Below, in pieces: positions 16,859-27,300 of a stretch of DNA of 64,000 bases. A program made the position numbers and the translations under genes. This DNA comes from Vulgatibacter incomptus_A (GTDB taxonomy: Bacteria; Myxococcota; Myxococcia; Myxococcales; Vulgatibacteraceae), in the NCBI GenBank assembly GCA_040391605.1, contig JBEBXK010000016.1, positions 12,560 through 76,559 on the forward strand, in the 5' to 3' direction. Every line of letters starts with the position of its first letter. The stretch's first letter is position 1. A model generated the notes under the pieces. It saw nothing but the letters and a program-made list of their open reading frames with translations. It ran no database searches and was not told where the DNA came from.

Positions 16859-17298
16859 CGATTGGTGAAGCGGCGAAGGCCAGCGGCGTCTCGGCCAAGA
16901 TGATCCGCTACTACGAGCAGATCGGGCTCATCGCTCCGGTGGCTCGAACCGAGTCTGGGTACCGGATCTATGCAGAAGCGGACGTCCACACCCTCCGCTT
17001 CATCCGGCGGGCCCGGGATCTGGGCTTCATGGTCGAAGGCATCGGCGACCTCCTGGCTCTATGGCAGGACCGCTCCCGGCATAGCGCGGATGTGAAGCGG
17101 GTCGCGCTGGAGCACGTCACTGCCCTCGAGCAGAAGATCCGCGAGCTCGAGGCGATGGCGGCCACCATCCGGCACTTGGCGTCGTGCTGCGCCGGCGACG
17201 ACCGCCCCGACTGCCCCATCCTCGACGACTTCGAACAGGGAGAGCCAGGCACGAAGACGGGAGCGCCGCCTCGCTTTGGTGCCCCGGGGGCGCGCTGA
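16855..17298 (+). CDS. cueR: CueR-like copper-responsive MerR regulator
   Basis: A 147-aa MerR-family protein. The N-terminal winged helix is standard (TIGEAAKASGVSAKMIRYYE, GLIAPVARTESGYRIY), then a dimerisation helix and a C-terminal metal loop ASCCAGDDRPDCPIL with Cys112 and Cys120. These are the same positions as the Cu(I) ligands of E. coli CueR, with an extra Cys111. It likely senses Cu(I) and activates the promoter at 14242. Being the second gene of the operon it would be auto-induced, unlike E. coli where cueR is separate. The C-terminal tail (GTKTGAPPRFGAPGAR) is unremarkable. Confidence 0.93.
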   Translation: MTIGEAAKASGVSAKMIRYYEQIGLIAPVARTESGYRIYAEADVHTLRFIRRARDLGFMVEGIGDLLALWQDRSRHSADVKRVALEHVTALEQKIRELEAMAATIRHLASCCAGDDRPDCPILDDFEQGEPGTKTGAPPRFGAPGAR

Positions 17299-17339
17299 CC
17301 CTCCTCGCAATGCTTGCCTCTGCCGAGGCACCCTCGGCA

Positions 17340-18150
17340 TCCTGGACGAGGGTTGCGCCACCACGGAGCCGGGGGGGCTCACGTCGCGGGTGCCGCTCGC
17401 GGCCTCCGAGGCGTTCATCGTGGCGATGAGCTGCGGGGTGCCCGTGCCGTCGATGAGGTAGAGCGACGCACCGTTTGCGAGGGTGGTGGTCCACGCGAGG
17501 GTGGTCGACGCACCGACGATCACGCTGGCGGGGCTGGCGGTGAAGCTGGTGATGACGGGCATCGCGATCACCTCGACGTCCGCCGTTCCGACGGCCTCGG
17601 TGGTGCCCGGGGTCGTCGCTCGCAGCGTGAAGCTGTACGCGCCCGCCTCGTCGAGGACGAAGGAGGCGGTGCCGGCGTTCGGCGAGTCGCTCAGCTCCGG
17701 GATCGTCAGCAGCTCGCCGTCCGCGTCTTCGATGGTGAGGCTCGGTGCCTCACCGACGCCATCGTTCGAGACAGCCCAGGTGAAGGTGCTCGCTTCGCCA
17801 GCGCTGATCTGCGAGGGGGAGCCCGCTCAGATCGATCGGACTCCCTGCGGGATCGGCCTCGAGGCTGAGCGAGGTCGCGTTGTGGACCGACCAGCACACG
17901 GTGACCATGGTGCTCTCGCCGAGGCTGATGGAGGTCGGGTCGGCCGAAAGGGCGGTGATCTGGGGATAGTCGCCGAGCTCGATCTGGATCTCGCTGGTGG
18001 CCTCGCCCTTGCCCCTCGTCGCGGAGGACGAAGCGGCCGGAGGCGCCGACCGCCAGGCTGGTCGCGCCGTTGGCGCGATCGGCGGCGGGGACGTCGTAGC
18101 GCAGGCCCTCGGGGGTGGTGACGACGAGAGCATCGGTTTCCCGCAGTCGT
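17340..18150 (-). pseudogene. decayed Ig-like repeat protein gene
   Basis: On the minus strand three pieces of Ig-like modules can be read in order but in different frames. They are ALVVTTPEGLRYDVPAADRA to FVLRDEG (to about 18010), EIQIELGDYPQITALSADPT to GSPIDLSG (to about 17830), then SPSQISAGEASTFTWAVSND through VITSFTASPASVIVGASTTL to SPPGSVVAQPSSRM (to about 17345). There is no ATG, no signal peptide and at least two frame changes. The modules match those in the 1287-aa and 841-aa lipoproteins nearby (pattern I-x-x-F-x-A-x-P-x-x-I/V-x-x-G-x-x-x-x-L-x-W). This is a remnant of a larger surface protein, truncated at both ends. Confidence 0.75.
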
Positions 18151-18198
18151 GGTAGCTTGCGGACAGAGGCGACGCTTGATGGAGTTGGAGAAGACCCG

Positions 18199-18828
18199 AT
18201 GATTCGACTCGGATTGGCCTTGGCAATCCTCTTGCTCTCCTCGTGTGTCCCGGCGGCGTTCCGTCCGGCGCGGACCATCCCCAAGGGCGAGGTGGAGCAC
18301 TCGATCGGCGCGAGCCTCATCGAGTTCCCCACCGTGGGATGCGGGAAGGGATGCGTCGACGACAGCCTGCGCATCGAGCGGGTCCCCAACGTCGGCTATG
18401 CGTTGCGGTATGGCCTGGCGGAGACGCTGGACGTCGGCTTCGGCTATTCGGCGCCAGCGGCGCTTTCGGCCGACGCGACGATCCAGGTGGTTCGCAGGGG
18501 CTTCTTCGATCTCTCCCTCGCTCCGATGGTGGCCTATGAGTTCGTCACCGGGGTGCCCTCCTTCGCGGCGCCGGTGATCGTCGACCTCAACCTCCACGAG
18601 GTGCTGTCGGTCGTAGGCATGGCAGGGCCGCTCGTCGTTCACGGCTACGGAAATGACGGCAGGGAGGCCATCTGGATGGGGCAGGCGGCGGCCGGCCTCG
18701 AGTTCCGGCCGAGCCCGAAGGTGAGTCTCCGGCCGTATGCCGGGATCCTGAGGTCCTTCGGAGAGGGCGAGACCCTCCCTATCTTTGGCCTCGGGGTCGG
18801 CCTCGGCGCTCAACGCGACTTTCGTTGA
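18199..18828 (+). CDS. predicted outer-membrane lipoprotein
   Basis: A 209-aa protein with a short lipoprotein signal (MIRLGLALAILLLSSC, lipid Cys16). The mature part alternates polar and hydrophobic residues with many Gly (VGYALRYGLAETLDVGFGYS, ..., LFGLGVGLGAQRDF-like end), consistent with a small beta-barrel. There are two Cys at GCGKGC. ATG 18199 is chosen for the signal peptide and the GGAGAAG upstream. It points away from the decayed Ig-like gene and converges with the next lipoprotein gene. Function unknown. Confidence 0.7.
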   Translation: MIRLGLALAILLLSSCVPAAFRPARTIPKGEVEHSIGASLIEFPTVGCGKGCVDDSLRIERVPNVGYALRYGLAETLDVGFGYSAPAALSADATIQVVRRGFFDLSLAPMVAYEFVTGVPSFAAPVIVDLNLHEVLSVVGMAGPLVVHGYGNDGREAIWMGQAAAGLEFRPSPKVSLRPYAGILRSFGEGETLPIFGLGVGLGAQRDFR

Positions 18829-18852
18829 GCGAGCGGAGCCCCGAGCGGTAGG

Positions 18853-21378
18853 TCAGGGCAGGGTGCGGACGAGGGAGCCTCGGAGAGTGACGCCGAAGTC
18901 GAGGTAGAGGGAGCCGTCGGGGCCGGCCTCGATCGCCGTGGACCAATGAGAATCGCGGTCGATCCCGGGGAGCCTCGTCCAGCGGCCTCGATGGAGTTCG
19001 GCCTGGCGATGGTCGAAGGCGCAGTAGGCCCTGCCGCCGCCGACGTAGACGCCGATCGAGGCCACCGAACATTCGCCAGAGCCGGCAGGCAGCCAGCCAT
19101 CATCCGGCTCCAGGGTGAAGACGCCGCGGGAGGTGGCGACCCAGAGCGCGCCGTCGTCGCTCACGCCGAGGCGCAGATGCTCGGCGGCGCGCCAGGTCTC
19201 GTGGAAGCGGGGGGCGCCGACGGGCGCCCACGCCGTGGCCTCGTCGGCGAGCTCGACGACGCCGCCGCTGGTGGCCACCAGGACGCGATCGCCGAGGAGG
19301 ACGAGATGGTTGGCCTGGATCGGTGGCCCGAGGGGCTCCCATCGCTCGCTGCCGGGGGCGAGGCGGAAGACGCCCTCGGTGTCGATGGCGGCGAGGAGTC
19401 CGCCGTCCGATGCCCAACGCAGGCCGGAGAGCCTGGTGCCCTTCTCGGCGCCAGGGAGGGTCCAGGGGGGCAGCGCCTCCTGTGGGAGGGGTCGGTAGCT
19501 GTCGGCGCCGGGCTCCACGAAATAGAGCAGCCCCGTGGTGCCGACACCGCCGCCCACCCGCCGGGTGCCGAAGGCCAGGGCGCCGTCGTCGCGGAAGCTG
19601 ATGTGCGCGACGTGGTGGTAGGTCGGCAGGAGGCCGGGGCCCAGCTCCCGCCAATGTCGCGCCCCGGGGGCCAGGAGATAGACGGGATCGTTGTCGTTGT
19701 TGAAGGACTCGGCAGCGAAGGCGATCGTACCGTCGTGGTGGAAGGCGATGGCGGTTGGATGCCTGCCGAACTCCGTGCCACCCACCGTCGCGAGCTGCCA
19801 CTCGCCGCTCCACGGCTCGGTCCTCCACAGGCCTGCAGGGTTGGCGAACCAGAGCTCGGAGTCGCGGACGACCAGGGTCCCCCCGCGGATCCCGCTGATC
19901 ATGCCCGGGGGAAAGTCGGAGATCCGCTCGAAGGAGGCCGTGGGCGTCTTGCCGTAGAGGCCGTCGGGGGCGATGGCGAAGAGATCGAGGTCCACTGAGG
20001 CGATGCTGGAGATGCGGCATCGCCCGGAGAAGGTAGAGCAGCCTTCCGGCAGGCCGCCGGAGAGGTCGATCCACTCGGAGGCGTCCGGATCCCATCGGTA
20101 GACGCCTTCCCCAACGGCGTGGAGCTGATCTGCGAACCAACCCAGATCGGCCACCTGCCAGACATCCGCCGAGCCGATCCGCTCGAGCTCGCCGCCTTCA
20201 ATCCGATAGATCGCACCGGAGGCCGAGCCGAGATGAAGGTTGCCTTCGCCATCGAAGCCGAGGGCGTTGGAACTGACCTCCCTGGGCAGCTCCGCGATCG
20301 TCATCCAACTCCCCTCCGTGTCGGAGCAATAGACGCCGGCCGCACCGTCGAAGGGGGAAGGCGCGACACATAGAGTGCCATTCGGCGCAGCCGTCGATCC
20401 GAAATGTGCCCAGGTCGAGCTGTCCTCGGCGGCAGCAGGGGCTGGTCCCGCGAGCCACTCCGTCATGCCAGGCTCCTTTCGCAGCCACGCCGCCTCGTAG
20501 CCGCCTCGCGTGAAACCCCCGAGGGCATGAAGGACTCCGTCCGGCCCCGAGAGGAGTCGCGCCGCCTCGAAGCGCTCCAGCAGCAGGGAGGCGGTCCAGG
20601 TGCCGCGTCCCAGCTCGTACTCCATGAGGACGCCCCAGCCCGGCGCGACGAAGGAGTCGCCGGAGTCCCAGACGAAGGGGTAGGGGATGTTCGACGGCCC
20701 GCTCAGCCCCTCGATGGCGGTCACGGTCGGTGTCGCCTCATCGACCTCCACCTCGGCGGCGGCGAGCGCGTGGGGATAGTCGAGGTGGATCGTGCAGCGG
20801 GCAGGGTGAGCCGGGGCGACCCAGACCATCGAACCGTCTTCCGTCGATTCGATCGAGCCGCAGGAGGAGGTCCACTCGCCCTGGGTCTCCTCGGTGGCAT
20901 AGAAGCGCTGCCGCTCGCCGGGCTCCACCGCGGCGTGAGCGGGAAAGATCCCGCCGTCCCAGGGCCGCTGCTCGACCTCGACCCGGACCTCGGCGGCGTC
21001 GCTGCCGAAGTCGTTGCGGGCCTCGAGGCGGAAGGTATGGGTCTCGCCGATGAGGAGCGCGATGCTGCTCATTCCCTCGGCGAGCGCCTCGCCGTCGATG
21101 GAGAGCTGCAGCGGCATGGAGCCGGAGACGACCCAGCGGAGCACGATCTCGGCACCGGGACCGGTAGTGGTCGGAGTGGCGGTGAAGGATTGGATGGAGG
21201 GGGGATCGCCCACCTCCGGGCCGGATCCTCCGGCGCCGCCCCCGCCCCCGCCCCCGCTGCCTCCACTACCTCCTGCGCCGCCGGCTCCATCCACCGGCGG
21301 CTGCGTGGACGACGAGCAGGCCAGCAGACAACTCGAGAGGAGGACGAGCCCCAATGAGACCGAGCCTGGACGAGTCAC
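18853..21378 (-). CDS. large lipoprotein with Ig-like module and beta-propeller-like repeats
   Basis: An 841-aa protein starting with GTG 21378 (GGAGG upstream). The signal ends in SSCLLACSS (lipid Cys21), followed by a Gly/Ser linker (about 30-54). One Ig-like module comes next (PSIQSFTATPTTTGPGAEIV with LRWVVSGSMPLQLSIDGE), then a long region of short repeats of the kind YRWDPDASEWIDLSGGLPEG, VFRLAPGSERWEPLGPPIQA and GVFTLEPDDGWLPAGSGE. These are Trp-containing blades typical of beta-propellers. It is probably displayed on the outer membrane. The role is unknown, and ligand or surface binding is inference. It lies 63 bases downstream of the next lipoprotein gene on the same strand, so the two are likely co-transcribed. 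Confidence 0.75.
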   Translation of the reverse strand: MTRPGSVSLGLVLLSSCLLACSSSTQPPVDGAGGAGGSGGSGGGGGGGAGGSGPEVGDPPSIQSFTATPTTTGPGAEIVLRWVVSGSMPLQLSIDGEALAEGMSSIALLIGETHTFRLEARNDFGSDAAEVRVEVEQRPWDGGIFPAHAAVEPGERQRFYATEETQGEWTSSCGSIESTEDGSMVWVAPAHPARCTIHLDYPHALAAAEVEVDEATPTVTAIEGLSGPSNIPYPFVWDSGDSFVAPGWGVLMEYELGRGTWTASLLLERFEAARLLSGPDGVLHALGGFTRGGYEAAWLRKEPGMTEWLAGPAPAAAEDSSTWAHFGSTAAPNGTLCVAPSPFDGAAGVYCSDTEGSWMTIAELPREVSSNALGFDGEGNLHLGSASGAIYRIEGGELERIGSADVWQVADLGWFADQLHAVGEGVYRWDPDASEWIDLSGGLPEGCSTFSGRCRISSIASVDLDLFAIAPDGLYGKTPTASFERISDFPPGMISGIRGGTLVVRDSELWFANPAGLWRTEPWSGEWQLATVGGTEFGRHPTAIAFHHDGTIAFAAESFNNDNDPVYLLAPGARHWRELGPGLLPTYHHVAHISFRDDGALAFGTRRVGGGVGTTGLLYFVEPGADSYRPLPQEALPPWTLPGAEKGTRLSGLRWASDGGLLAAIDTEGVFRLAPGSERWEPLGPPIQANHLVLLGDRVLVATSGGVVELADEATAWAPVGAPRFHETWRAAEHLRLGVSDDGALWVATSRGVFTLEPDDGWLPAGSGECSVASIGVYVGGGRAYCAFDHRQAELHRGRWTRLPGIDRDSHWSTAIEAGPDGSLYLDFGVTLRGSLVRTLP

Positions 21379-21441
21379 GTTGCACCTCCGGTGAGGGGGA
21401 CGTCAGCGTATCACGAGCGTTCGTGAAGTTGGCTGACGTGC

Positions 21442-23976
21442 CTAGTCCTCCGGGGGGCTGCACCAGATGGTGCCGCTGGTCCCGGCGGTCATGCCCTTGT
21501 CCAGCACGCCCTGGAAGCTCACCTGGAGGCTGCCCGGCCAGTCGGTGTGTTCCTCGGGATACTCGCCGTCGATCGAGCCCCAGTACCCGCTCCCCTGGAG
21601 ACTTCCCTCGACCGTATAGGAGCCGTCGCCGACGTCGAAGGTATGCAGATCGAGGGAGATGGGTCGGCGGCTCAGCTCCGGGGGCGTCGGCGTGCCGAAG
21701 GAGTCGGTGTAGCCGCTGACACTGTCGCCCCGGCGGATGTCGGCGGATGCGGAGACGTCGAAGGTGCCGGTCGCCCCCAGGGCGAGCCCGTCGAAGACAT
21801 CGACCAATACGTGCGTCATGCTGATCTGCATGCCGGTGGAGGTCACGAACCAGATCACGCCCACCTTTCCGTCCTCGTAGCCGAGGATGAAGTTCTCACC
21901 GGAGAAGCTGGCTTCAGGGCCGCCGCTGATCTCGGCGCTCCAGGAGCAGGTGCAGCTCCCCACGGTGATGGAGATGGAGGCGGAGGCGTTCTCGTCCTCG
22001 ACGCTGGTGGCGGTGATGGTGACGCTGCCGGGGGCGCTTGGCGCCGTGAAGACACCGGCCTGGGTGATGGTCCCCGCCGTGGCATCCCAGCGCACCCGCT
22101 GATCGTCCAGGCCGAAGACCTCGGCGCCGAAGGTCTCTGCCTCGCCGGGTTTCAGGCAGGCGGAGCCTGGCGAGATGACGACCTCGCCCTTCTTGCCACG
22201 GATCAGCGCAACCGCGCGGGCCTTCGGCCTGCCCGGGTTGGCGAACATCCCGCCCTCGCTGAGGCTGGTCACCGTGAGGGTGTCGGGCAGCTCGTCTTCG
22301 CTGTCCGGAGCGGTGTACCGGATCACATAGCTGCTGCCGGGCTGGCCATCGACGCGGGTCATTCCGTTCTCCGCGTGGACGTCGGTGGCCGGATCCCTGG
22401 CGTTTCGGACCGTCACCTGGAAGTCGACGCTCTCGCCGGGATCGACGCTGGCAGAGGAGGGCGAGATGCTGATGGTCAAGGGGGCGATCTCCACCTCCCG
22501 CAGCTGGTAGATGTGCTGGCCGCCGAAGCGCCCCAGCGCGGTCCCGACCTTGACCTCACCGCGGAGCTCCGCGGGCCAATCCGGATCGAGCTCATAGCCT
22601 CGCCGGCCCACCTCGCGGAGGGCGTAGTGGACCTCGCCGAAGCTCCAGGGCTCATCGGTGATGTCGATGGGCTCGGTGCGAGTGGCCGGGATGTTGATCA
22701 TCCCGGAGCCTCCGGCCGTGCGCTTGATCACCTGATTGACAACAGGTGTGAGCTGCCCCGCGATGGACTTCTTCAGGCCCTCCGGGGCGAGCCGATTGAA
22801 CCACGCGTCATATCCTCCCTTCACCTTGGTGAATTGGAGGAGGGTCTCCAGGACGGCCTGATCCAGCGCCCATCCTTCGCTGGTCGCCACGACCCTGGCG
22901 TCGCGCCATTGGCCGGGCATGGTGCTGTCCTCGTCGAGGCTCTCCGGGCTCAGCTCGAAGTCGAGGGAGACGAAGCGGGAGGGCAGCAGCATGGCGGCGG
23001 CCTCGGCGGACTTCAGGAACGTGAAGATAGAGGATCCCGCCACCATGGCGCCCGCCTTGGCCGGGGGGAACGGGATCAGGCCGCCAAGCCCGGTGAGGGT
23101 GCCGAGACCTCGGGTGGCCTGGGCTAGGCCGCCGTCGCCGAGGAAGCCTCGACCCCATTGCGCCATCTCCATCTCGGCGTCGAGCTGCGTGGCGTTGGTG
23201 GGGCCGTGTCTGGACGTGAGGGCGCTGGGAGGCAGCCTCATGGGATGCCCCCGGGTGGCTTCTTCTCCTGCGGCGATCACGTCTCGCAGCTCGGCGAGGC
23301 TCTCGGCGATCGCGTCAGGGAAACCTACCCGTGCGAAGAGGCTGTCCATCAGGTGCAGCGCCGGCGGTACCCCTTCGAGGATCGGGGCCGTGCCGGCGAG
23401 GAGGGCGTCGAGGGAGTCCGGGTTGGAGGGATCATCGAGGCTGTGTTGGGCGAGGTAGAGCGGGATGAGGTGGACTGCCAGCTCTTCGAGAGGGGTCTCG
23501 CGCAGCTCCTCCACCGTGGTCTCGAAGAAGCGAGCCTGCTCTTGGATGATCAGCGCGAGATCGCGGGCCACCTCCCGGACCGCGCCCGATGCCTCAGGCA
23601 AGGGGAGGATCCGGAAGGGGATGGGCTCGCCACAGCTCCGCCCCTCCTGGTCGATGATCTGTAGCTCGACCTCGCCGCCCTCCACCTGGCCGGCAGGATG
23701 GATCGGCGCGTGGAGGATCACCGAATCGTCGTCCTGCCGTGCCACCAGGGTGAGGGAGGCCGGTCCGCCTTCCGTCGCCGTGACCCGCGCCGCGAGGAAC
23801 TCGCCGAAGCCCTTGGGGATCCCCTCGAGGGCGAGCTCGTCCAGCGGTACGGCCTCGCTGGCTTCGAGATGAAGAGAGGTGCAGCGCGCTTCCTTCTTCG
23901 GCTCCGAGTCGCCACAGGCGGTCGCGACCAGGAAGAAGGCGAGGAGAGGAATCGAGGTCGGATGGACGGTCTTCAT
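21442..23976 (-). CDS. large lipoprotein with Big-type Ig-like domains
   Basis: An 844-aa lipoprotein (MKTVHPTSIPLLAFFLVATAC, lipid Cys21). The N-terminal half is alpha-rich with no family I recognise (VAHLIPLYLAQ-like helices around 160-350). From about residue 480 come bacterial Ig-like segments: LTISISPSSASVDPGESVDF, VVISPGSACLKPGEAETFGA, and ATAGTITQAGVFTAPSAPGS, the last being a clear Big-2-like ending with VTITATSV. The C-terminal part is a beta-rich domain with paired Cys (SCTCSW, GTIWCSPPED). It is the first gene of a two-gene minus-strand unit with the 841-aa lipoprotein and is divergent from the MopE-like operon. Confidence 0.75.
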   Translation of the reverse strand: MKTVHPTSIPLLAFFLVATACGDSEPKKEARCTSLHLEASEAVPLDELALEGIPKGFGEFLAARVTATEGGPASLTLVARQDDDSVILHAPIHPAGQVEGGEVELQIIDQEGRSCGEPIPFRILPLPEASGAVREVARDLALIIQEQARFFETTVEELRETPLEELAVHLIPLYLAQHSLDDPSNPDSLDALLAGTAPILEGVPPALHLMDSLFARVGFPDAIAESLAELRDVIAAGEEATRGHPMRLPPSALTSRHGPTNATQLDAEMEMAQWGRGFLGDGGLAQATRGLGTLTGLGGLIPFPPAKAGAMVAGSSIFTFLKSAEAAAMLLPSRFVSLDFELSPESLDEDSTMPGQWRDARVVATSEGWALDQAVLETLLQFTKVKGGYDAWFNRLAPEGLKKSIAGQLTPVVNQVIKRTAGGSGMINIPATRTEPIDITDEPWSFGEVHYALREVGRRGYELDPDWPAELRGEVKVGTALGRFGGQHIYQLREVEIAPLTISISPSSASVDPGESVDFQVTVRNARDPATDVHAENGMTRVDGQPGSSYVIRYTAPDSEDELPDTLTVTSLSEGGMFANPGRPKARAVALIRGKKGEVVISPGSACLKPGEAETFGAEVFGLDDQRVRWDATAGTITQAGVFTAPSAPGSVTITATSVEDENASASISITVGSCTCSWSAEISGGPEASFSGENFILGYEDGKVGVIWFVTSTGMQISMTHVLVDVFDGLALGATGTFDVSASADIRRGDSVSGYTDSFGTPTPPELSRRPISLDLHTFDVGDGSYTVEGSLQGSGYWGSIDGEYPEEHTDWPGSLQVSFQGVLDKGMTAGTSGTIWCSPPED

Positions 23977-24334
23977 GGCGGTGACCCAGGCCTTTTGTCG
24001 TGGCGCTGCTTCAGCGAGCGGGCGTCGTTCGGCGCGAACCTATCTGAAAGATCCTGAAAGTATTTAAAAGTGGGCGAAGCATGGGAGCGCGTCTGGCGCA
24101 CGGAAGCGGTGCCGGATCGTGGATCGGATTGCAAAAACAGGCCTTCTTCTTCTTCGGGCCGAAGAGGTGCCGCGATGTAGCACCCCATGAATTTCTCATT
24201 GCCTGCCTGCCTTCGTTCACGTTAGCAAGCGCACATCAAGCGATGAAACCGCACCGATGCTTGGCGGGGGCGCTTCCTTTGGCGCCGCAGCACCGGTGTC
24301 GTAAAGCGAATCCGAAGCCTGGAGGCTCCCCTAC
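23977..24334. promoter_or_regulatory. divergent intergenic region, relatively AT-rich
   Basis: A 358-base gap between divergent surface-protein genes. An AT-rich block (about 24040-24075, GAAAGTATTTAAAAGTGG) stands out from the GC-rich surroundings and is the best candidate for promoters in either direction. A 15-base palindrome (TCTTCGGGCCGAAGA) lies near 24150-24170. No gene is seen. Confidence 0.4.
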
Positions 24335-27300
24335 ATGGCAACTTCCCATGGACCGAAGTCGATCCTGCGCGCAGCAGGGATCGCCTTGGGCTCGATTGTC
24401 CTCGCGATCGGCGCGTGGAGCTGTGGCGACGACGCCCTGGTGGACACCGCCGGCTGCTCCTACACCTATCAATGCGAGGTCGGCGAAGTGTGCAGCAGCG
24501 GTCGCTGCGTGCCGGCCAGCCAGCTGATCCCGTCGGGGCAGGGCGGCATCGGAGGTGAAGCCGGTACCGGCGGAGACGGCGGAACGGCGGGCGCCGGCGG
24601 TCAAGGTGGCGCGGGAGGTGGCGTAGGCGGGAGCGGCGGCAGCGGTGCCGACGGGGGGACGACGCCGACGGAGCCTCGGTTGACCTTCGCGCCCAACGAC
24701 TATCGGCGCTGCTTCGACAGCCTGGAGTGCGCCGTCTTCGGTGGGAACTGCCTGGTGGAGTTGCCGCTGAGCCGGCCTCTGCCGGATGGGACGGATCGAA
24801 TCAAGCTCTCGGAGCTGGACCCCAGCCTGGAGGAGGGGCAGGGGATCTGCGGGGCGCCGTGTACCAACGAGCCACGGATCTGCGAGTCGCTGGTGGTGAC
24901 GGGTCCCGAGGGGCAGAGCCGGCCCTCGAGCTGCCAGCTCGTCTACGTCGGGGAGAGCCCCTACCCCGAGGGGATCGTACAGCTCCCGATCGCCCTCGAT
25001 ATGCAGGCGATGGCCCGCGGCGTCCCCCACGCGGCGGTCTGTCGTCCGCCCTTCAAGCACGCGGCGGCGCATTCGCCGTTCTTTTGCGAGGCATGTACCG
25101 AGGCCGCGAACTGCGGAGAGGGAGATGGCTGCTGGCTCGATCGTCCCTACACCTCGACGCCGTCGGGCGCCTGTGTGCAGCGCTGCGAACTGCAGAAGGA
25201 CTGCCCCTTCGGCTTCCGCTGCACCGACGTGAGCGGCGACGATCCCCTGCTGGTGGGGGAGGAGGGGAGCTACTGCCTCCCCATCGCCGGGACCTGCGGG
25301 CGCTGCCTGGACCGCGACGGCGACCAGCGGGGCGTCGGCACCTGCGGCCCCCTCGACGAGCCCTTCACCGAGGTGGACTGCGATGATGGAAACCCGGATG
25401 CATACTTCGATCCGCTGCGGCCCGCGCACCCCTTCCCTCGCTTCTGCGGCGACGTGGACTTCAACTGCAACGGCCTCTCGGATCAGCTCGAGCAGGCGGG
25501 GTCGGAGGAGCATTGCGCCTCCTGCGGTGACGTCTGCATGGGCCAGGTGGTCAACGGCAGCCGCGCCTGCCTCCAGGGGGACGAGGGCTTCGCCTGCACC
25601 GCGCTCTGCCAGGCAGGCTTCGCCGACTGCAACGGCGACGTAGAGGACGGCTGCGAGACGGAGCTCGGCGAGGGGATGCTCTGGGCGCGGGATCGGGACG
25701 GCGACGGGAGGGGAAACCCCAAGGAGCTGCGCTACTTCTGCAGCGGGAGCGCCCCCGAGGGCTGGGTGCAGAACACCCTCGACTGTGACGACGAGGACCC
25801 CAGCCGCTACCGCGGGGGCCTCGATCTCGCAGGCGCGCCCATGGCGCCGGCGCCGGAGCTCTGTGACGGGATCGACAACGATTGCAACGGCCGGATCGAC
25901 GACGGCGAAGTCGTCAGCCTGGACGAGACGGGCGCCGTGGTGGCGGTGGCCGGCGAGGCTTGCGATACGGGGTTGTTGGGCGTTTGTGCTGCCGGTCACC
26001 ACGTCTGCGAGGCAGCGGCGGCGCCTGCCGAGGGTGAGCCCCTCGCGGCGATGAGCTGCGTCCCCGATCGCGATCCGGTGGCGGCGGCCTTCGCGCCGGA
26101 GATCTGCAATGGCCTCGACGACAACTGCAACGGCGCCGTCGACGAGGACGTCGATTGGTACGCGGATCGCGGCCAGTCGAACCCGGACGGACACGGGGCC
26201 GAGGTGCGCTGCGAAGTAGAAGGCGGGAAGGGGATCTGCGGCTTCGGCGTCTATCAGTGCGGGATCCGCGATGACGGGACGCCGGGCTGGATCTGCGTGC
26301 CCAATCAGCCGGAGGCCGAGGACACGATCGGCGACGGGATCGACCAGAACTGCGACGGCATCGACGGCGTGCTGATCGGATCCGTCTTCGTTCGCCCGGA
26401 GGCGGGCGGCGGCACCTTGAACGGCAACGACGCGCACGATGGCACCGCGCTGCAGCCGGTGGCGACCCTAGCCCGGGCGATCGAGATCGCATGTGATTCG
26501 GTCACGGAGGGTGAAGGCTGCCGGGATATCTACCTGGACGAGGGCGTCTATGTGAGCGATCGGGAGGTGATGATTCCGACCGCCTCCTCGCCTGGGGCGC
26601 TGCCCCACGTCCGCATCTACGGAGGCTTCGCCGCGGCCATCGACTGCGACACCGACGCCTGCACCCTGATCTGGGAGCGGCGGGCCGGCGCCTACTCGAC
26701 CATCGTCCGGGAGGCCCCCGCGCCCAACGGATCCCAGCAGCCCTTCGGTGCCCGCTACGCTGCCCTCGGCGCCCAAGACGGCGGCGTGTTGGAACTCCTC
26801 CTCGATCGAGTCAACGTAGAGGTCCTCGCCCCGGAGCCCGGCTTTCAGATGCCCACCGGGGCTTCTGCGCCTGCCCAGATCGGCCTCGAATGTCCGACCG
26901 AGGGCTGCGGCAGGCTCGTCTTCAACGACGTGGAGATCATCGTCGAGGGGGCGATCAACGGCGGGGTCGGCTCGGCGGGGGCGGCGGGGGCGGTCCCGTC
27001 CATGGGGAACAACGGCAAGGCGGGCTGTGGCCCCGACGACTCCAACTGCGCGAGGGGGGTATTTGTCTCCAGCTGTGTAGGGAACCTGAACTACCCGGCC
27101 TCCGCCATGACCGACTATCGGACGGAGCCCGCCACCTGCGCGGACGGTTGGAAGCCATATGGAGGCAGCTCGGGAGCGGTGGGCTGTGTGGTCAGCACCT
27201 TCAATATTCGTGAGCAAAAATCTGGGTTTTACGGCGCCGGCTATTGGGGAGGGTATGCCGGCGCTTCTTCCTACCGAGGTGGGCGTGGAATGGATGGATG

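Noticed and set aside
24535..24665. Gly-rich repeats as tandem DNA repeat or CRISPR-like array
   Set aside because: No fixed repeat and spacer lengths. The pattern is codon-level glycine-linker bias inside a lipoprotein gene.
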